Source: Lepidonotus clava (Eukaryota; Annelida; Polychaeta; Phyllodocida; Polynoidae). Taken from it: a stretch of DNA of 64,000 nucleotides. The stretch is taken from NCBI GenBank assembly GCA_936440205.1, contig OW387147.1, forward strand, positions 29,289,629-29,353,628, given 5' to 3'. The translations under genes were made by a program, and so were the position numbers. Below are positions 34,720-48,100 of this stretch, piece after piece. Every line of letters begins with the position of its first letter. Within the stretch, counting starts at the first letter, position 1. The notes below the pieces were generated by a model. The model worked only from the letters and a program-made list of their open reading frames with translations, searched no databases and was not told the DNA's origin.

Positions 34720-37700
34720 ACACCAAATGTAACGTGTGCCCATGGGATGGCTTACTGTAGAAGCCTGAATATAACGAGTTTACTCTTTCTATCAGACAAA
34801 TATGACAAGATAAAAGTCTTCTCAAGGGTTAGGGTACAATCCATTCTAACAAAGAAAGGACTAAATACATCAACTACCTGACTTCTAGCTTTTCGGTAGC
34901 TAGTAATGTCGCTCATATATTATTAAACAATTGGGCCTATCATATTAGGTCTGCACCAAACTGATATTATTACTATAATAATTTGGGAAATATCCATGTT
35001 ATAATGTGGCTACTAGTGTCTATCAACATGTTTCCGAAATCATAAAACTTCGCATCATGGGACTCCCTTTAACATGTTTCAGAGTGGTTGCGAATACTGG
35101 AGGTATACCATGTATTGAAGGTCTATCATTATTGGTTATATATTATGAAATCGGCTATACAATTACACTATCCATAGTGGCCGAAAATATGATTTTCGGT
35201 TCCATTTGTTCAAAGGAACAATAAAACTGTACTGGTTGCTTGGTTGTAAAATATTATTATAGGCACAGTACTACCAGAGAATATGGTAGAATGGTTTAAA
35301 ACCGCTTCCACATGACATTGTATTGTTTTTCTTGCCGGTGGCAGCTCCTTTTTCATTGTGATCAACTTAATTTGCTAAGTATATATTCTTCCTTTAAGTA
35401 GCAGGTTCTACAACAATTCTGAACTTCATTGAAATACTAAATAATTAAAAATATAGAGGCAACATGTGATAATCATAAGCCCTTTCTGCTTTACAGTCTT
35501 GACTGTCAAAACTGGTAATCATTTAATATCGAATAACTTCACCTGGAGTACCTAATCAATTAAGTAATATTTTACCATGATACATTATTTGATATCTTAT
35601 TTTGAGTATCATTGATTGGTGCGGTGAATCTGTGATCTATTTAATCCCTGCTTGTGTCTGTGTGAATATCAGTGATTTTGTTTAAATTCACTGCTCACAT
35701 GTGCAGCTGTATTAAGATAAAAGAGCCTTTCATGACTGCAGTAGGGTATATAATTATAATTGTCTTATCTTTCCTATCAATGTTAGATATTGGTTGCTAT
35801 TGGTACATTACTCTACCAGAATTTTAGTTACATCACTTAGCGGGTTCCCCGTTTCTCCATTAAGCAGTGAGTCCTTATAATTATATGCTAGCTATTTTAA
35901 ACATCAGTTTCAAGACTTTTATGGGGATCTGTCAGCATCGGGCATTATGATCACTGAATGGACTCAAGACTTTCAACAAGTAAGTTGGTACCTGATACAT
36001 TTCAGTATGGATTAAACTTTTTCTCAGGACAAGTGTAAAAATACTCTTTGTCAAATGTTACTTTTTGCATAATTTCTTTTCTAAAACAACATATCTTTAA
36101 CTGAATCATTTCAAAACCAATTGTTTTGAGGGTATAATTTCATAGTAGGGTTAACCTTGCCACTGCTGTTTGTTTGTATGTATAAATATACATCTCCAAA
36201 ACCTTTGGAAGAGTACAACACTTCACCACTAGGTGTAACCAAAGATGCCCTAGGTATAGTGTTAGTATGTAAGCCTGGTCGTATTCTCAGTGTGTTATAC
36301 TATGTGTCTCCCTCTCTAAATCATTAGAAAATCCCCATTTGGGTAGGAAAAAGTGTAGGGATGCTGTGGCTTATGGGTTCAGATAGGATCTGCTCCTGTA
36401 GTAGGTTCTTCAATCTTCTAGAAAAGTCAAGGTAAAGTATATATGTTTTTTTATAATTAATTTTGTCTCTTTTGTTACTTTTTTATTTTATTTTTATTTT
36501 ATTTTCAAAAGAGGTACTTCTCAACATACATCGAGATCTTCCAATACGACGATTATTTGTGAATTATGATATTAATATGTACTGCATGTATCTTGTCTTG
36601 TAAATAAATGCATTTCTATTTTAACGGATGCATCGTTTCAATTTATTTGATCAAACAGTTACAGATCATGAACGTCGTGATTTTTGTTTTGGCAGCATAA
36701 TATAGTATTATGTATATCTCAAAACCAAACAGGAATCTGAATTGTACATTTCTCTTTTCTTTTAGGCTTAATGGATTTTATTTGTTTAGATTAACCTTCA
36801 TTTAGCCTTCTGTCACAACAAAAATCACCACTTACATAATGTGACTGATTATAAGGACAAATAATGCATCTCTGACCTCATGCTTATAAGTGCGACCTTC
36901 AATACTCCTCAAATTACTTGTTATTATGATCATGATAATGAAAATTCGTTATCCAATATACCCAGAAATTACGTTTTCCAGGTAGAGAGAGTCAAAGCAT
37001 ATACTTATCTAACCTTATATATTGACAAATATGGTGTGCACACACAATTTCACTGTAAACGCCTAGCATGTGTACATGTGTTAAAACAGACTCAGGGAGA
37101 AGTGTAATGGGTTCAAGGCACTTGGACTGGGTTGGGGGCTTGGGAGCTTTGAGGACCTTGTAGCCTTTGGCTCACCTGAAACTGAAAGAACTAGTGGTGG
37201 GGCAGGGAAAAGAGACTGAGCTAGCTTATCAAGCCATTATAGGGCGGAATGGGTCCGACGTCATTTTGGCGGGAAACCATTGGTTCACGCTGCTTCTGGT
37301 TCCATGCGGAGCCATGTCACCCTCTATAAGCCATAGAAGAACATGCAGGAACTGCCATACTGTTCTGTTTCTAAGGGTTGTGGCTCCTTAATTACAATGG
37401 TGACCTCTACATTTCTTTGCTGAAATATATGGATACAAATTAATTATGCTGGTTAGATTTTTCTAACTAGTGTCTTCCCATAGAAACCTACAGAAAAACC
37501 TAATTTGTACACACTGATTTAACTTAAAAACGAATGCAGTGACATCTATGAAGCTCTATCTACCTGCATATTACCTTCACTGCCAGCATGTCCAAGTATC
37601 CAGTTATAAGTATGTGTCTGTCTGGGGACTGTGCAACAAGCTTTATTACTCCCCTAGATTGCTGAGAACTTGAATGGCGCCAAATAAACCAGTGTGGATT

Positions 37701-37735
37701 ACTGATCTACTGATCTATAGCATCATTGGGAGCTA
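34720..37735. other. intergenic between genes B and C, first part
   Basis: No gene seen. AATAAA at 35220-35225 and at about 36604 are possible polyadenylation signals for gene B if its 3' UTR spans the minisatellite. At 37248-37280 TTTGGCGGGAAACC resembles an E2F site, and TATAAGCC at 37325 is TATA-like; this patch may be a repeat end. Confidence 0.35.
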
Positions 37736-38769
37736 ATTGGCAAATTGGCAATAATTAACTGAGGCGAGACCAATGCCCTCAGCCCACTCAACGACCTGTC
37801 TAATTATACCTGCACAAAGGGCCTGCCACTGGCCGCACCTGGTCAGTCAGAACTCAGAGGTCACCGGCACTGGAACTATATCAGGGAGCACTGTTTTATA
37901 CACCATGGCTGTGAATTTGGTTTCAATACACCAAGGCTGTTTCCCTGGCCTACAGTGGATATTATAACCCTGGATTTAATACAGCCAAGCTGTCCCTCTG
38001 AACGAATACAGCCAAGCTGTCCCTCTGAACGAATACAGCCAAGCTGTACCTCTGAATCACTGAATCTCTGAACACTGCAAAACACTGAATGCCCCTACAA
38101 TGGCTGTCAGGACCCATACTGGACCCTGCCTGTGCCCCTCAACACAAAGGACTACGTCCTCTAGGTTTGGCTCTTCCATTTCGGCACACAGGAGAGACAG
38201 GGCATTTCTGCCACATCTCTCTGCACACTGCATCTCTGCACACTGCATCTCTGTACACAGGACGGCACTCCCGCCTTCAGGACGGCACTCCGCTGCTGCC
38301 GGGGGTCCTACCCGGCCACCACAGGCATCCTGTCGCTGCCAGGGGGTCTTACCCCACCACTGTAGACACCTACGACGGCCGTCCGCTGGGTGGTCTAACC
38401 CCCCTGCCCCATGCTACTGCCGGGGGTCCTGCCCAGCCGGCCTGGGCCTTGTGTTACGCCGGGGTCCTGCCACGCCGACCTGGGCCTCTAGCTGTCGCCG
38501 GGGGCCCTACCCGACCAGCTCTACAGCCTCAAGTGGGACGCTGACACCAGCATGAACTAGGATCTCTGTAACTCGGTAACAAGGACAATACATATGTCCC
38601 CCTATTATTGGCATCAAAACCTCGTTACACAGACTTTAATTGTATCGATCTAAACTTGATCAATTATTTACTTTTATTAACTTGCCTTTTACTTGTTCTG
38701 TCCTTTGTGCGTCCTGTGTTTTATTAAATGTTTTATGTGCCAATTCTTGTCGAGCCTCCTTTGTTAATT
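37736..38769. repeat. ~1 kb dispersed C-rich repeat, copy 2
   Basis: Same ends as copy 1 (ATTGGGAGCTAATTGGC ... CTCCTTTGTTAATT). It contains three tandem copies of a 27-base AATACAGCCAAGCTGT unit at 37979-38056 and a C-rich CCGGGGGTCCTACC block. Confidence 0.7.
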
Positions 38770-39139
38770 GGGAGCTAATTGGCAAATTGGCAATAATTAA
38801 CTGAGGCGAGACCAATGCCCTCAGCCCACTCAACGACCTGTCTAATTATACCTGCACAAAGGGCCTGCCACTGGCCGCACCTGGTCAGTCAGAACTCAGA
38901 GGTCACCGGCACTGGAACTATATCAGGGAGCACTGTTTCCCCACCCTCCACTCCCAGTATCAAATATATCCGATTACTGGCATCAAAACCTCGTTACACA
39001 GACTTTAATTGTATTGATCTAAACTTGATCAATCATTGACTTTTATTAACTTGCCTTTTACTTGTTCTGTCCTGTGTGCGTCCTGTGTTTTATTAAATGT
39101 TTTATGTGCCAATTCTTGTCGAGCCTCCTTTGTTAATTA
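38767..39139. repeat. dispersed C-rich repeat, short copy 3 in tandem with copy 2
   Basis: The first ~180 and last ~160 bases of the family, with the C-rich middle missing. It is joined head to tail with copy 2, sharing the ATT at the junction, and is nearly identical to it in the shared parts, so the pair is young. Confidence 0.7.
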
Positions 39140-39140
39140 A

Positions 39141-39662
39141 AGGTAATGGGGTGCGTTCAGGGCGCCACTTGGGAGGTGCATTAGGAACTACAAAAATATT
39201 TTGTTTTTAAAACAATTTAAACGCTATTTTTATGTATTTGGACACTCAAGAGAGGACAATGCACACAATTTTTCTTTGAATAGGGTAAAATATCTTAGAA
39301 TGATCCAAGCAAATAGTGCTCAAATAGTCACATTTCCAAGTTTATTCACTATAACTAATCTCACAAACGGTAAATGTTCTTTATTTTCTCCTAACATTTG
39401 TGTAATTGTCTATTCTTGTTACATGCTGAGTTTGGAGGGGATTGCACTGGTAGTTTTTTTGTAATTTTACAAAAACACATTTTTCCCATAGACCCCAATG
39501 GTAAAGGTAATTTTCTTATTTAGGCTGTAACGTCTGTCACGAACGGTAAAAGATCGAAATTCCAGTCTCTATTTTCTTCTATAGACATAAGCTGTAATCA
39601 ACAAAATTATATAAGAAATTTGACTGGTCAATAAAAATCAGGCTGAACACACCCGAGTACCT
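39141..39662. mobile_element. TTAA-flanked MITE, AGGTA..GGGTGCGTTCAG termini
   Basis: AGGTAATGGGGTGCGTTCAG at the left is mirrored by CTGAACACACCCGAGTACCT at the right, with TTAA at 39137-39140 and 39663-39666. It inserted at or next to the end of the short C-rich repeat copy. Confidence 0.75.
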
Positions 39663-39750
39663 TTAAGGGTCATTAGAATAGCTATTAACTCTGCTTGGAA
39701 GGATGAGATGCTATCTAATATTCAAGCAAAGGAAATCTTATCCATACAGG

Positions 39751-39938
39751 CCCGTAGCCAGCTTTTCTCAGAGGGGGGTTCGTTTCTGAGTTGCAGTTTG
39801 TTTTATGTCCAGGGGAGGTTCGTTTTTTGAAAAAATACATATTTTCTTGGATCATTGTCATCTTTTATATTAAAAATTAGAGAAAAAATCCTCCAAGGGG
39901 GGGTTCGTACGAACCCACCGAACCCCCCCTGGCTACGC
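39751..39938. mobile_element. ~190 bp MITE with CCCGTAGCCAG ends
   Basis: CCCGTAGCCAG at the left is mirrored by CTGGCTACGC at the right; inside, AGGGGGGTTCG and CGAACC blocks also mirror each other. Target duplication not clear. Confidence 0.6.
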
Positions 39939-40317
39939 TTTGATTGGGTGATAAAATATAAGAGAACCTTAGGAGTTGTCTTAGGGTAGCTGTACGACCC
40001 CATGGCTGGTCTTATATACTGCTGTGGTGAGTTGGCTGTATCTATTCGTCTGGAGCATAATGTTTGCTCCAAAACAATCCACAAGTAGTCAGATTTAACC
40101 CAATAAGACATTAAGTGCCAATTATGATTCATTTATGGTCCCTATCTATGGTAGAAGCTGAGATATGGGGCATCCTACATGTAGGACGCTAGCATAATCT
40201 GCTACTGCAATGTCTATAGTATTCAACTCTTTGCTAATGCTAAAAAGAGCCTTGATTGTGAATAGACAATAACAAATAAATCACATGATTAATTTCAAAA
40301 ATAAGTTTTCTAGCAAT

Positions 40318-41330
40318 TGTGACGTTCTCTGATAGGTCGGGGTTGCCGATTCCTATAGCAGAGGAACGTGGGAATTGTTTCGGGTCTCGGGCGGACGGAG
40401 AATCCGGGCAAAGAACCGAGATGTGATGTTTTAGAGTCGTGCCTCGCGCACGAGGGGGGGCTGAGCGAATCGGTCGGGAATCGGTGCTCGGTGTCAGACG
40501 GAGGACTGCAGGGGAGGGAAAATATGGTAGGGGTAAGGTGGAGCTGCGGTTCGTCTCGCTCTATCTCCAAGGCCGGTATTCACCTCGATAGGGCGGTCCA
40601 CCCCGGATTCCGGTCCGCGGGGTCGTCGGGCCGACGGTCGCCTATTGTTTGGTAGCGTGGGGCCGAGCCAGTCGCGCCGTCGTTCCCGCGGACTCCGGGT
40701 CCCTGTTCTGCGTTTCGGGCCTTCGTGCCGTTCCGTGCCTACGTTTCCGGGACCCCATCCGGGCCAGTTTCAGGCCTTCGCGCCTACCCCGGTCCTTCGG
40801 TCCTCGTTCCTGTTCCTCGGGCCTTCGGGCCCCCGTCCTAAGTTTCGCCTAATCACCTCGAACTTCTGCTATTTTACTCGAACTTCTGGTTAATTAACTT
40901 GTATCGGCTCATCTCAGCGGTTGTTTCAGGGAAGAAGACACGTGTGGACACAAGGAGAACTGTGAAAGAACTCTGTTTATTCGGGCCTCACCGCCCCTTT
41001 ATATACTCTAGAGGTTAGCCCTGATTGGCTGCTTTTGGTCATGTGATTTACAACTGACGTCACTTCCGGTTTACATTGTCGCTTCCGGTTTACATGTCAC
41101 TTCCGGTTTACATCTTTCGGGTTTCGTTCCTTTACACTTTCGTTCCTTTACACTTTCGTTCCTACCTACATATTCGGGCCTCTTTTTCGGGCTTTTACAC
41201 TTCCGTTCTTTTACACTTTCGTTCCTTTACACTTTCGTTCCTTTTATTAACATATATACTTTTTGTCATATTACCTTACTTTTCTTATTTTGGTCTCTAT
41301 ACATATTTAGATGAATAGGCATTCATCACA
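40318..41330 (-). mobile_element. solo LTR, family copy 2 (minus orientation)
   Basis: Plus-strand ends TGTGACG and TTCATCACA are flanked by CAAT on both sides, a clean 4-bp target duplication. Read on the minus strand it has the TGTGATGAATG start, CCGGAAGTGACGTCA-type promoter motifs (repeated CCGGAAGT), CCAATCAGGG, TATATAAAGG, AATAAA and the GC-rich R/U5-like part. No internal region remains: a fossil solo LTR. The intact duplication argues for moderate age. Confidence 0.82.
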
Positions 41331-42590
41331 CAATCAATTTGATGGAAACCCACTCATAGTTATAAAATCCACTTTCAGAGGATTCGAAAAAAGTTCTTTT
41401 TTGGTTACAGTGGTAACCAACAACCCAATTAATTGGTTATTTATGATTATTTGTCATTATTTTTCAGGAAAGTGTCAAGGCAAAATAAAGATGTGTTCTA
41501 AAGTTCAGAGAGAGCTTTTAAGAATTAAATACTGGAATTTTATGGGTGTCTTCTCCATACTTTGTATGCATGATGCATGAGTAAACATGAAAAAACTTCA
41601 AAATAATGCTATATCATGTAGTATCCACATTGATGCAGGGCACAAATTAAGGTAGTAGATGATGCTAACGTCCTACATCAGAGACAGTATATGAGCCTAG
41701 TATACCGTCTCTGCCTAGATGTAGGATGGCAATATGAAAATCAAAATGTCTCTGGACATAATTTTTTTTATTTTTGTAATAAAAATTCGCATGCATATAT
41801 AGCTCCATAAAGTCTATTTATGATTTTAATTTTGTCCTAAAATATCATAATGTCATAAGGAAAATATACATACATTTTTCAAAATTTCTATCCCCGGTAT
41901 TTGTCAAATTACCTCTATTATGACTGTGTCGTCATGGCAACATGATGTTGCATGTTCTATGCTCTTATTTAGAAAGTTTTCATGATCCATAATATAGGTA
42001 TTGAGGTCATATCTACTCTAAGATTTTGGATGACATTAATAGTTTGACTAACTTTAACAAGTAGCACAAAACCTATATGCATAGTATAGGCTTGATACCA
42101 GTAGGATGTTAACATAATCTGGGATGAGAGGTTGGGGCTATGGCGGGAAAATCGGGATATCCAGTTTTTTCAGGACAGAAAGCCCTTTAAATCATTTTAA
42201 AACATTGCATTATTATTTTTTCGATTTAAAAATGTAACCTTATGTGACAAACAATTATTTGGTTGAATTAAAATCAAATTCCATTAATACAATAAGTGTT
42301 AATAAAAGGTCAACAGGCAACAGAAATGTCTGGCCCTCTAAAATGTTTTCGCCATTATGACTAAGGAAGAGAAATTGAATAAAAATGAAATGAAATATAT
42401 TAACTTGAGTAGAATCATTAAAAAGAGGTCCTGCTATAGTTTAAAGAATCAATATATATGCATGCTGTTTCTTCTGCAAAAATTCCTACTATATATGTCA
42501 ATTCAGCATATAGCATTCATATGCATGAACTACACGGAGCACAAAAAGAATCATGTATATTCTGTGTAAGCAGGCTATTTCAAATGAATA
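41331..42590. other. spacer between two LTR copies, unrecognised
   Basis: No retroelement coding similarity seen, so the two neighbouring LTRs are not the ends of one complete element. TAGCGTCCTACAT-like and inverse CTACATCTAGGC motifs occur near 41668-41730. Confidence 0.45.
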
Positions 42591-43558
42591 TGTGATGTTC
42601 TCTGCACTTGTGGTTTCCCGACAGAGATAATAGTATTCTCTACGGTCCATATCCGAAATGTGCTCGGTTGGCTGATGCACAAATGGGACGGGAATTCATG
42701 AACACTCGTCCAAACCCGTGATGAGGTAGCCTGTGGGCGAGTGGTTGAGAGTATCTCAGAAACGTGCCCCGCGCACGGGGTCGGTGGTGAATGCAGTATG
42801 GGCAGAGGGGTGGGTTCACAAAAAGGGGCTAACGAGGCTCTTGTGGGGGCAGAAGCTCAGGGTCAGCTGACTTCAGGGTTGACCTTCTCGTACAACGTGC
42901 CTAACAGGTATCTCAAACGGTAGATCTAGTGCTCACGACGCGAACCATGCCCAAAAAATTTAAAAGGTGATAGCGTGCAGGCCGAGGTCCCCTCACCATG
43001 TCGTCGTACTCGTTAACCTCCCGAATCCGTATGCCGGATAGATTCATTCCCATTTTTGTGCGGAAAAGTTCATTCATACACATCTAATGCCCTCTTTTCT
43101 TCTAAGTCCTGAACTCCTAATTTTACTGAACTTGGGTCTAATTCTAGCTCTCGGGCTGATGTTCTTCACTATTAGGCTCTTCTAAGTTGTTTTGTGTCCA
43201 TTCCCATGAAGATAAGAGATGTGAACGCAGTGAGTTCCAAGACGGGACTGTTTATTCTGATTGGCTCCTGATTGGTTACATAGATCACGTGGTCACTTTG
43301 ACCCTTTACTGAGGTCACTTCCAGTCAAGAATACATGATTCATTATGATTTCATACTTACAAACTCGTGCATGCATTTTCGTGCAACTTGTACCGCAAGA
43401 GTTCGTACCACACGATCTCGTGTACTTCGTGATCGTGTCCCAAAACACAACTTTATTTACATCTTTAACAGAGGACATTACTTGTCTTTTTAACCTTTAT
43501 AATAATTATTGCACGAACTTGTGTCGTGCCATTGAATTGATTACTATAATTCATCACA
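42591..43558 (-). mobile_element. solo LTR, diverged family copy 3 (minus orientation)
   Basis: Starts TGTGATGTTCTCTG and ends ATTCATCACA, as in copy 2, with AATA/AAGA flanks. On the minus strand it keeps CACGTGATC, CCAATCAGG and AATAAA in order. The GC-rich part differs from copies 1 and 2, so it is a separate subfamily. Confidence 0.65.
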
Positions 43559-43832
43559 AAGATATCATATATACTCTAATGAAGATGAGTATTGCATATG
43601 TATCAAGAATATTAATTCCTGCTTCAAGATAGAATGATCCATAGCAGAGTATGAACACCTCCTCGGCTTGCCTTTACTTCCCTAAAGAACATTTACCCTT
43701 CCTTCCCACCATGACCTATTTACCCCAATCCTATGACCTTTACCTCCTGCCTACACCGCCCCAACCAGGAAACACTAAACTTACGTCTTCATGGCCTGAT
43801 TCAGCCGTCTCTGTCGTCAGTGTAGCCCTCCA

Positions 43833-43839
43833 TATAAAG
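43833..43839 (+). promoter_or_regulatory. TATA box of gene C
   Basis: TATAAAG lies 72 bases before the gene C start codon; a start site near 43865 would give a ~45-base leader. Confidence 0.5.
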
Positions 43840-43910
43840 AGGTAACCGGGATCTACCACTTTGATGTTTATTTTTCCCTATGTCAGCCCCTCATACTGTC
43901 ACACAACAAC

Positions 43911-43995
43911 ATGGCTCCTCGTCGCCAGCACATCCTCCTTTTCTACCTTTTCTACCTCAGCACGATCATTCCTGCAGGATTCTATGTGTCTGCAG
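43911..43995 (+). CDS. gene C exon 1 (signal peptide)
   Basis: ATG after ACACAACAAC; hydrophobic ILLFYLFYLSTIIPAGFYVSA; donor G|GTAGGA. 85 bp, phase 1. Confidence 0.85.
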
Positions 43996-44400
43996 GTAGG
44001 AAGTGTTACATATTTAATGCATGTACAATATCATAATTATTACAATCTTATACCTGCTCATGCTCACAAATGAATGCATATACATGGTTTGTATAAAAGT
44101 GACCTAGTCTAACAAAGCTGCATATTGTTCACTGACATACATGCTCATTTACCTATATGTAACAGATTTACATGCAATTTTTAGCCTGTGCTCTGCATTC
44201 GGAATTTCCAGTAAATAAATTGCAACAAAAATTCAATGTATTATCTTTGAACAGTGAAGAAGCAATGCGTAATTGCAGCTTGGCAATTACATTCAAGGAG
44301 TCTTATTAACAATTTAGGATTTAGTTGCGTTTCCTATTCTTAAGTGAAGGAACCTCTGATTTTTCTCGGTCACAATAGGAAGCCTTCCCTTTAATATGAC

Positions 44401-44441
<41 letters not shown>

Positions 44442-45133
44442 ATTTGCGAAAGCCCATATTTAGGCTTAACCTCGACATGGTGTTTATACAACATTCTTTA
44501 ACTGATTTTTTATGTCCTGAATCTTCTGATTTTAAATCTGCCAGCCGCCAAGCTGTAGCTTTTAGGCAAATCAAGTTATTTATCTTTTAAGAAAATAAGT
44601 TGAAAAATAAAATTTAGATAATAGAAAATGCATTTTTGGTGTAGAATTTACAATGACAGTGCTGTGAAGCATGTCAGTCTATAAAACATGTATATATACA
44701 AATATATGTATATATAGATTTATATGTTTATATATGTATATAAATTATATGGCGACATCGATCAAAATATATATTTCTGGGTGGGCGAGTGATGTAACCA
44801 TTATCTTTCTGAGGTGACGTTGACATGTTGGTTACCTGATAATATTGATAAGTCTCTTTATCTCCAATCATGCATGACATCAGTAAATATATAATATTGA
44901 AATACATAAACATTTGAATGTATAAATATATAAAATATATTATTTTTATACATACATGGCATGAATAAAAATTTAGACAAGTTGTGGTCAACATAATATA
45001 AGATTTTCTTTGTTTCCAGATAATCTGTCCTTTCGGGAGATTAATATATAGTATAAATAAATATAATTATGTTGAGACTTGGTACAGGAGTTACTACAAC
45101 AGCTGGTGGAATTACAAATATACGTATATTATA

Positions 45134-45170
<37 letters not shown>

Positions 45171-48100
45171 TATATATTCACTGTTGGTCGTATGTGCTAT
45201 ATATGATCATAAATTGGTAAAAAGTAAAAACGGGATAATCTGGTTTGGACAGTAATAAAAAGGGAAATATCTATTAAATCCTCCTAATACATTGATTCTG
45301 AAATTTAGAATTGCACAGTGCGAGCTGGTCAGCGATATGTGAACAACAAATTCCAAACTGTGAGTGTCCTGATTTATGCTAGTGAGGCATCAACATATTG
45401 GAGGACCCATGGTAATGGAATGGTTACATCACCAACATACACTCAGAAATATTTATTGAAAGGTAACAAATCCAAAATATTGCATATATAATATGATTTA
45501 AGAAAAACTGGGACATCCTTAAGTGATACATTCATTGTTTCCAGACATTCTCTCAATCCGTAAGATGGCCTACCAATCAGGTGGCTCCACTGACCACATG
45601 GCTGATAAGGCTGTGGATGACGATGCTTCAACCAGTTATGATGATGGAGGGTGTGCAGCCCCCTCCTCTAACACTAACCAGCCCTGGTGGTACGTTGACC
45701 TGGGTAGACCATCTGTGGTTAAAAGAGTGACCCTCTATACAGATGAGAAGTACAAAGGTAAGAAAACATCATCAAATGAACAACTAAAGTCAGGTTTCCA
45801 CCGAACGACATTATACTAAACCCAATGAACGAAAGTGACTTTTGTGGTTGTTGGCAAAATCGTCCAGTGGAAACGGCAAATCCTTGGATTATATGCTGCA
45901 AATGACTGAAAACAACAGTCAACAACTACAGAAATTAAACAATTCATGGACATCAAAATATTTAACCTGTTTCATAATTTTGGATGACTGTAGGTCGTGA
46001 TTCATTGTTCGTTGTGTTCTATTGCTCAATCCAGTGTAAGTAGTCTTCCACGAAATCCCAGAATCATCCAAATGTCTTTATTTCAGTTGTTCAGTGGAAA
46101 CAACCAGTTGTTCACTTATAACAGATTTTTTCACCAGGCACTTTGCTGACGATTACAATTTATATTTTTCAGTGGTTTGTAGTCGTTACCTATTCTCAAC
46201 CTCAAACACAGTGTAAACCCAGCTTAAGTGTGTTTATGGAGAGCATGGTTAAAAACAGCTTTTTTTGTTGCACATAACAATTATTATCACCAGAGAGAAT
46301 TATACTAACTCTCTCTGTTATCACTGCACATTCAGGTTTCAGTCATACAAACTCTCAGGAATATTTGATATTCCCGAAGAAAAATTGCCAAAAATGTAAA
46401 TTCACATCTGGTTTGAACTGAAACTGTGGAAACTTTTGTAATTTCCTGTCTGATACCCAATCAACCTTTTCTGTAAATACATAACAAATAAACTTCTATG
46501 ACATGACACACCAATCTAGAAAAAATAGATTTGGTTATTCTATCTGATTATACCTTATGTATACAAAATAGATCATAGTTAGAAATATAGCTTATTCCTA
46601 AAGGATTTTATCAACATTAAACTAATTCTAATATCTGTGTGCAAAAATCGATACTACAATGTAATTTTGGTAATAAATTTCCAGAACGTTTACGTGGTTC
46701 CAACATCAAAACAGGGATGTACAGTGACATCAGCATGCAAGAAATATGTGGTCAAATAAACACGAGCAGTAGTGCAATTTCAATAATCTGTACTCCACAA
46801 ACACCAGTCCGTTATGTGTCAATAGTCACCACCAATGCAAACTTCATGGTCCTCTGTGAAGTGCGGGTTGAAGGTTACAACTATGTGGGTGAGTTTAGAA
46901 AATACATGTATATGCGAATATCTATTCATGACAAAGACATAGTTAAGAGTAAATACGATATATTTAAATTAAATGGAAACAATATATAATTTGTACAGCG
47001 ATACCTGTAAAATGCATTTTCCGGGAGAGCGATGATGTCATTACCCCCATCGCCATAGCAATGGGCGAATTGTTGACAGGCCACTATAAAAATCGCCGGT
47101 CCAATGATTTCGAATCAGTTGTCCCCTTGCCATCGCTCAGTCAACATCTATATTTTGAGTTTTTAGCTGATTGTAATTAGGAGGATGTTTAATGAATATT
47201 CAATATTCATAAAATCCAAATCAATCACCTTTTTTACTTGTTATTAATAATAATCACCAGTTATTATTATCCAAATCAACTACAATCATCAGCTAGCTGT
47301 GAAATTATGGATATCAAGAATATAGAAATGTACAACTATTATGTAAAACCATTCAAAATACTTTTCTCCCTCAATTAATTTAGGACAATAAAATTGTGAA
47401 AGCCTTATTAATATTACATAATTAAATAATTGAATTGCATGTTGTTTGTTAAAAATGTTGAATTCTCAATTTATGTTCATGATACTATAAACTGTTATCA
47501 TATGCGAAACGACTTTCATATTCACGGCAAATTTTTGAACTCATACATTAGACAGGCTCGGCCGTGTCTGAAACCACTTGCTCTAAAACGTGTCAAGGAG
47601 TGTAAGGGATGTGTTCACACTCTTGCAGTGTCAATGGTATGGGCCATTACATAAGTGTCTCACAGGGGGTCCCCCCCCACCTTGCCTGTAACCCTGGAGC
47701 TGCCACTAAACTTTCACCTCCTTAAGTTGACCCAATGACCTAGATAATATAGCAAAAAAATCCCGTGCATTGCTCTGTGGTGCTGACGGGATTAGGGGGA
47801 GTAGAGGGCCGGGAAGAGGTCAGGGGGACGGCCCTGGTCTCCCCGTGCGTTGCTCTGTGGTGCTGACGGCATTAGGAGGGGTTGGGGGCCGGGGAGGGCT
47901 CAGGGGAATGGCCCTGGTCTCCCCGTGCGTTGCTCTGTGATGCTGACGGGGTTAGGGGGAGTAGGGGGCCGGGAAGAGGACAGGGGGACGGCCCTGGTCT
48001 CCCCGTGCGTTGCTCTGTGGTGCTGACGGCATTAGGAGGGGTAGGGGGCCGGGGAGGGCTCAGGGGGACGGCCCTGGTCTCCCCGTGCGTTGCTCTGTGG

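Larger units (their letters stand above)
44000..45318. other. gene C intron 1
   Basis: Contains (AT)n at 44402-44440 and 45139-45171 and an AT-rich 44690-44950 block of TATATGTATATA motifs. No exon seen. Confidence 0.5.

Noticed and set aside
38089-38555. Two overlapping 151-codon frames
   Set aside because: Same reason: C-rich repeat core of the dispersed element, two frames open at once.
40368-40893. GC-rich open frames
   Set aside because: Same LTR family on the other strand; no protein similarity recognised.
42724-42790. GTAGCCTGTGGGCGAGTGG resembling a tRNA A box
   Set aside because: No matching B box at tRNA distance and no cloverleaf; it lies inside an LTR copy.
40318-43558. Two same-orientation LTR copies as the ends of one retroelement
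   Set aside because: The LTRs are of different subfamilies, the CAAT duplication closes copy 2 on its own, and the 1.26 kb between them shows no retroelement genes.
44690-44960. Minus-strand 88-codon frame
   Set aside because: TATA-rich low-complexity intron sequence without splice or start context.
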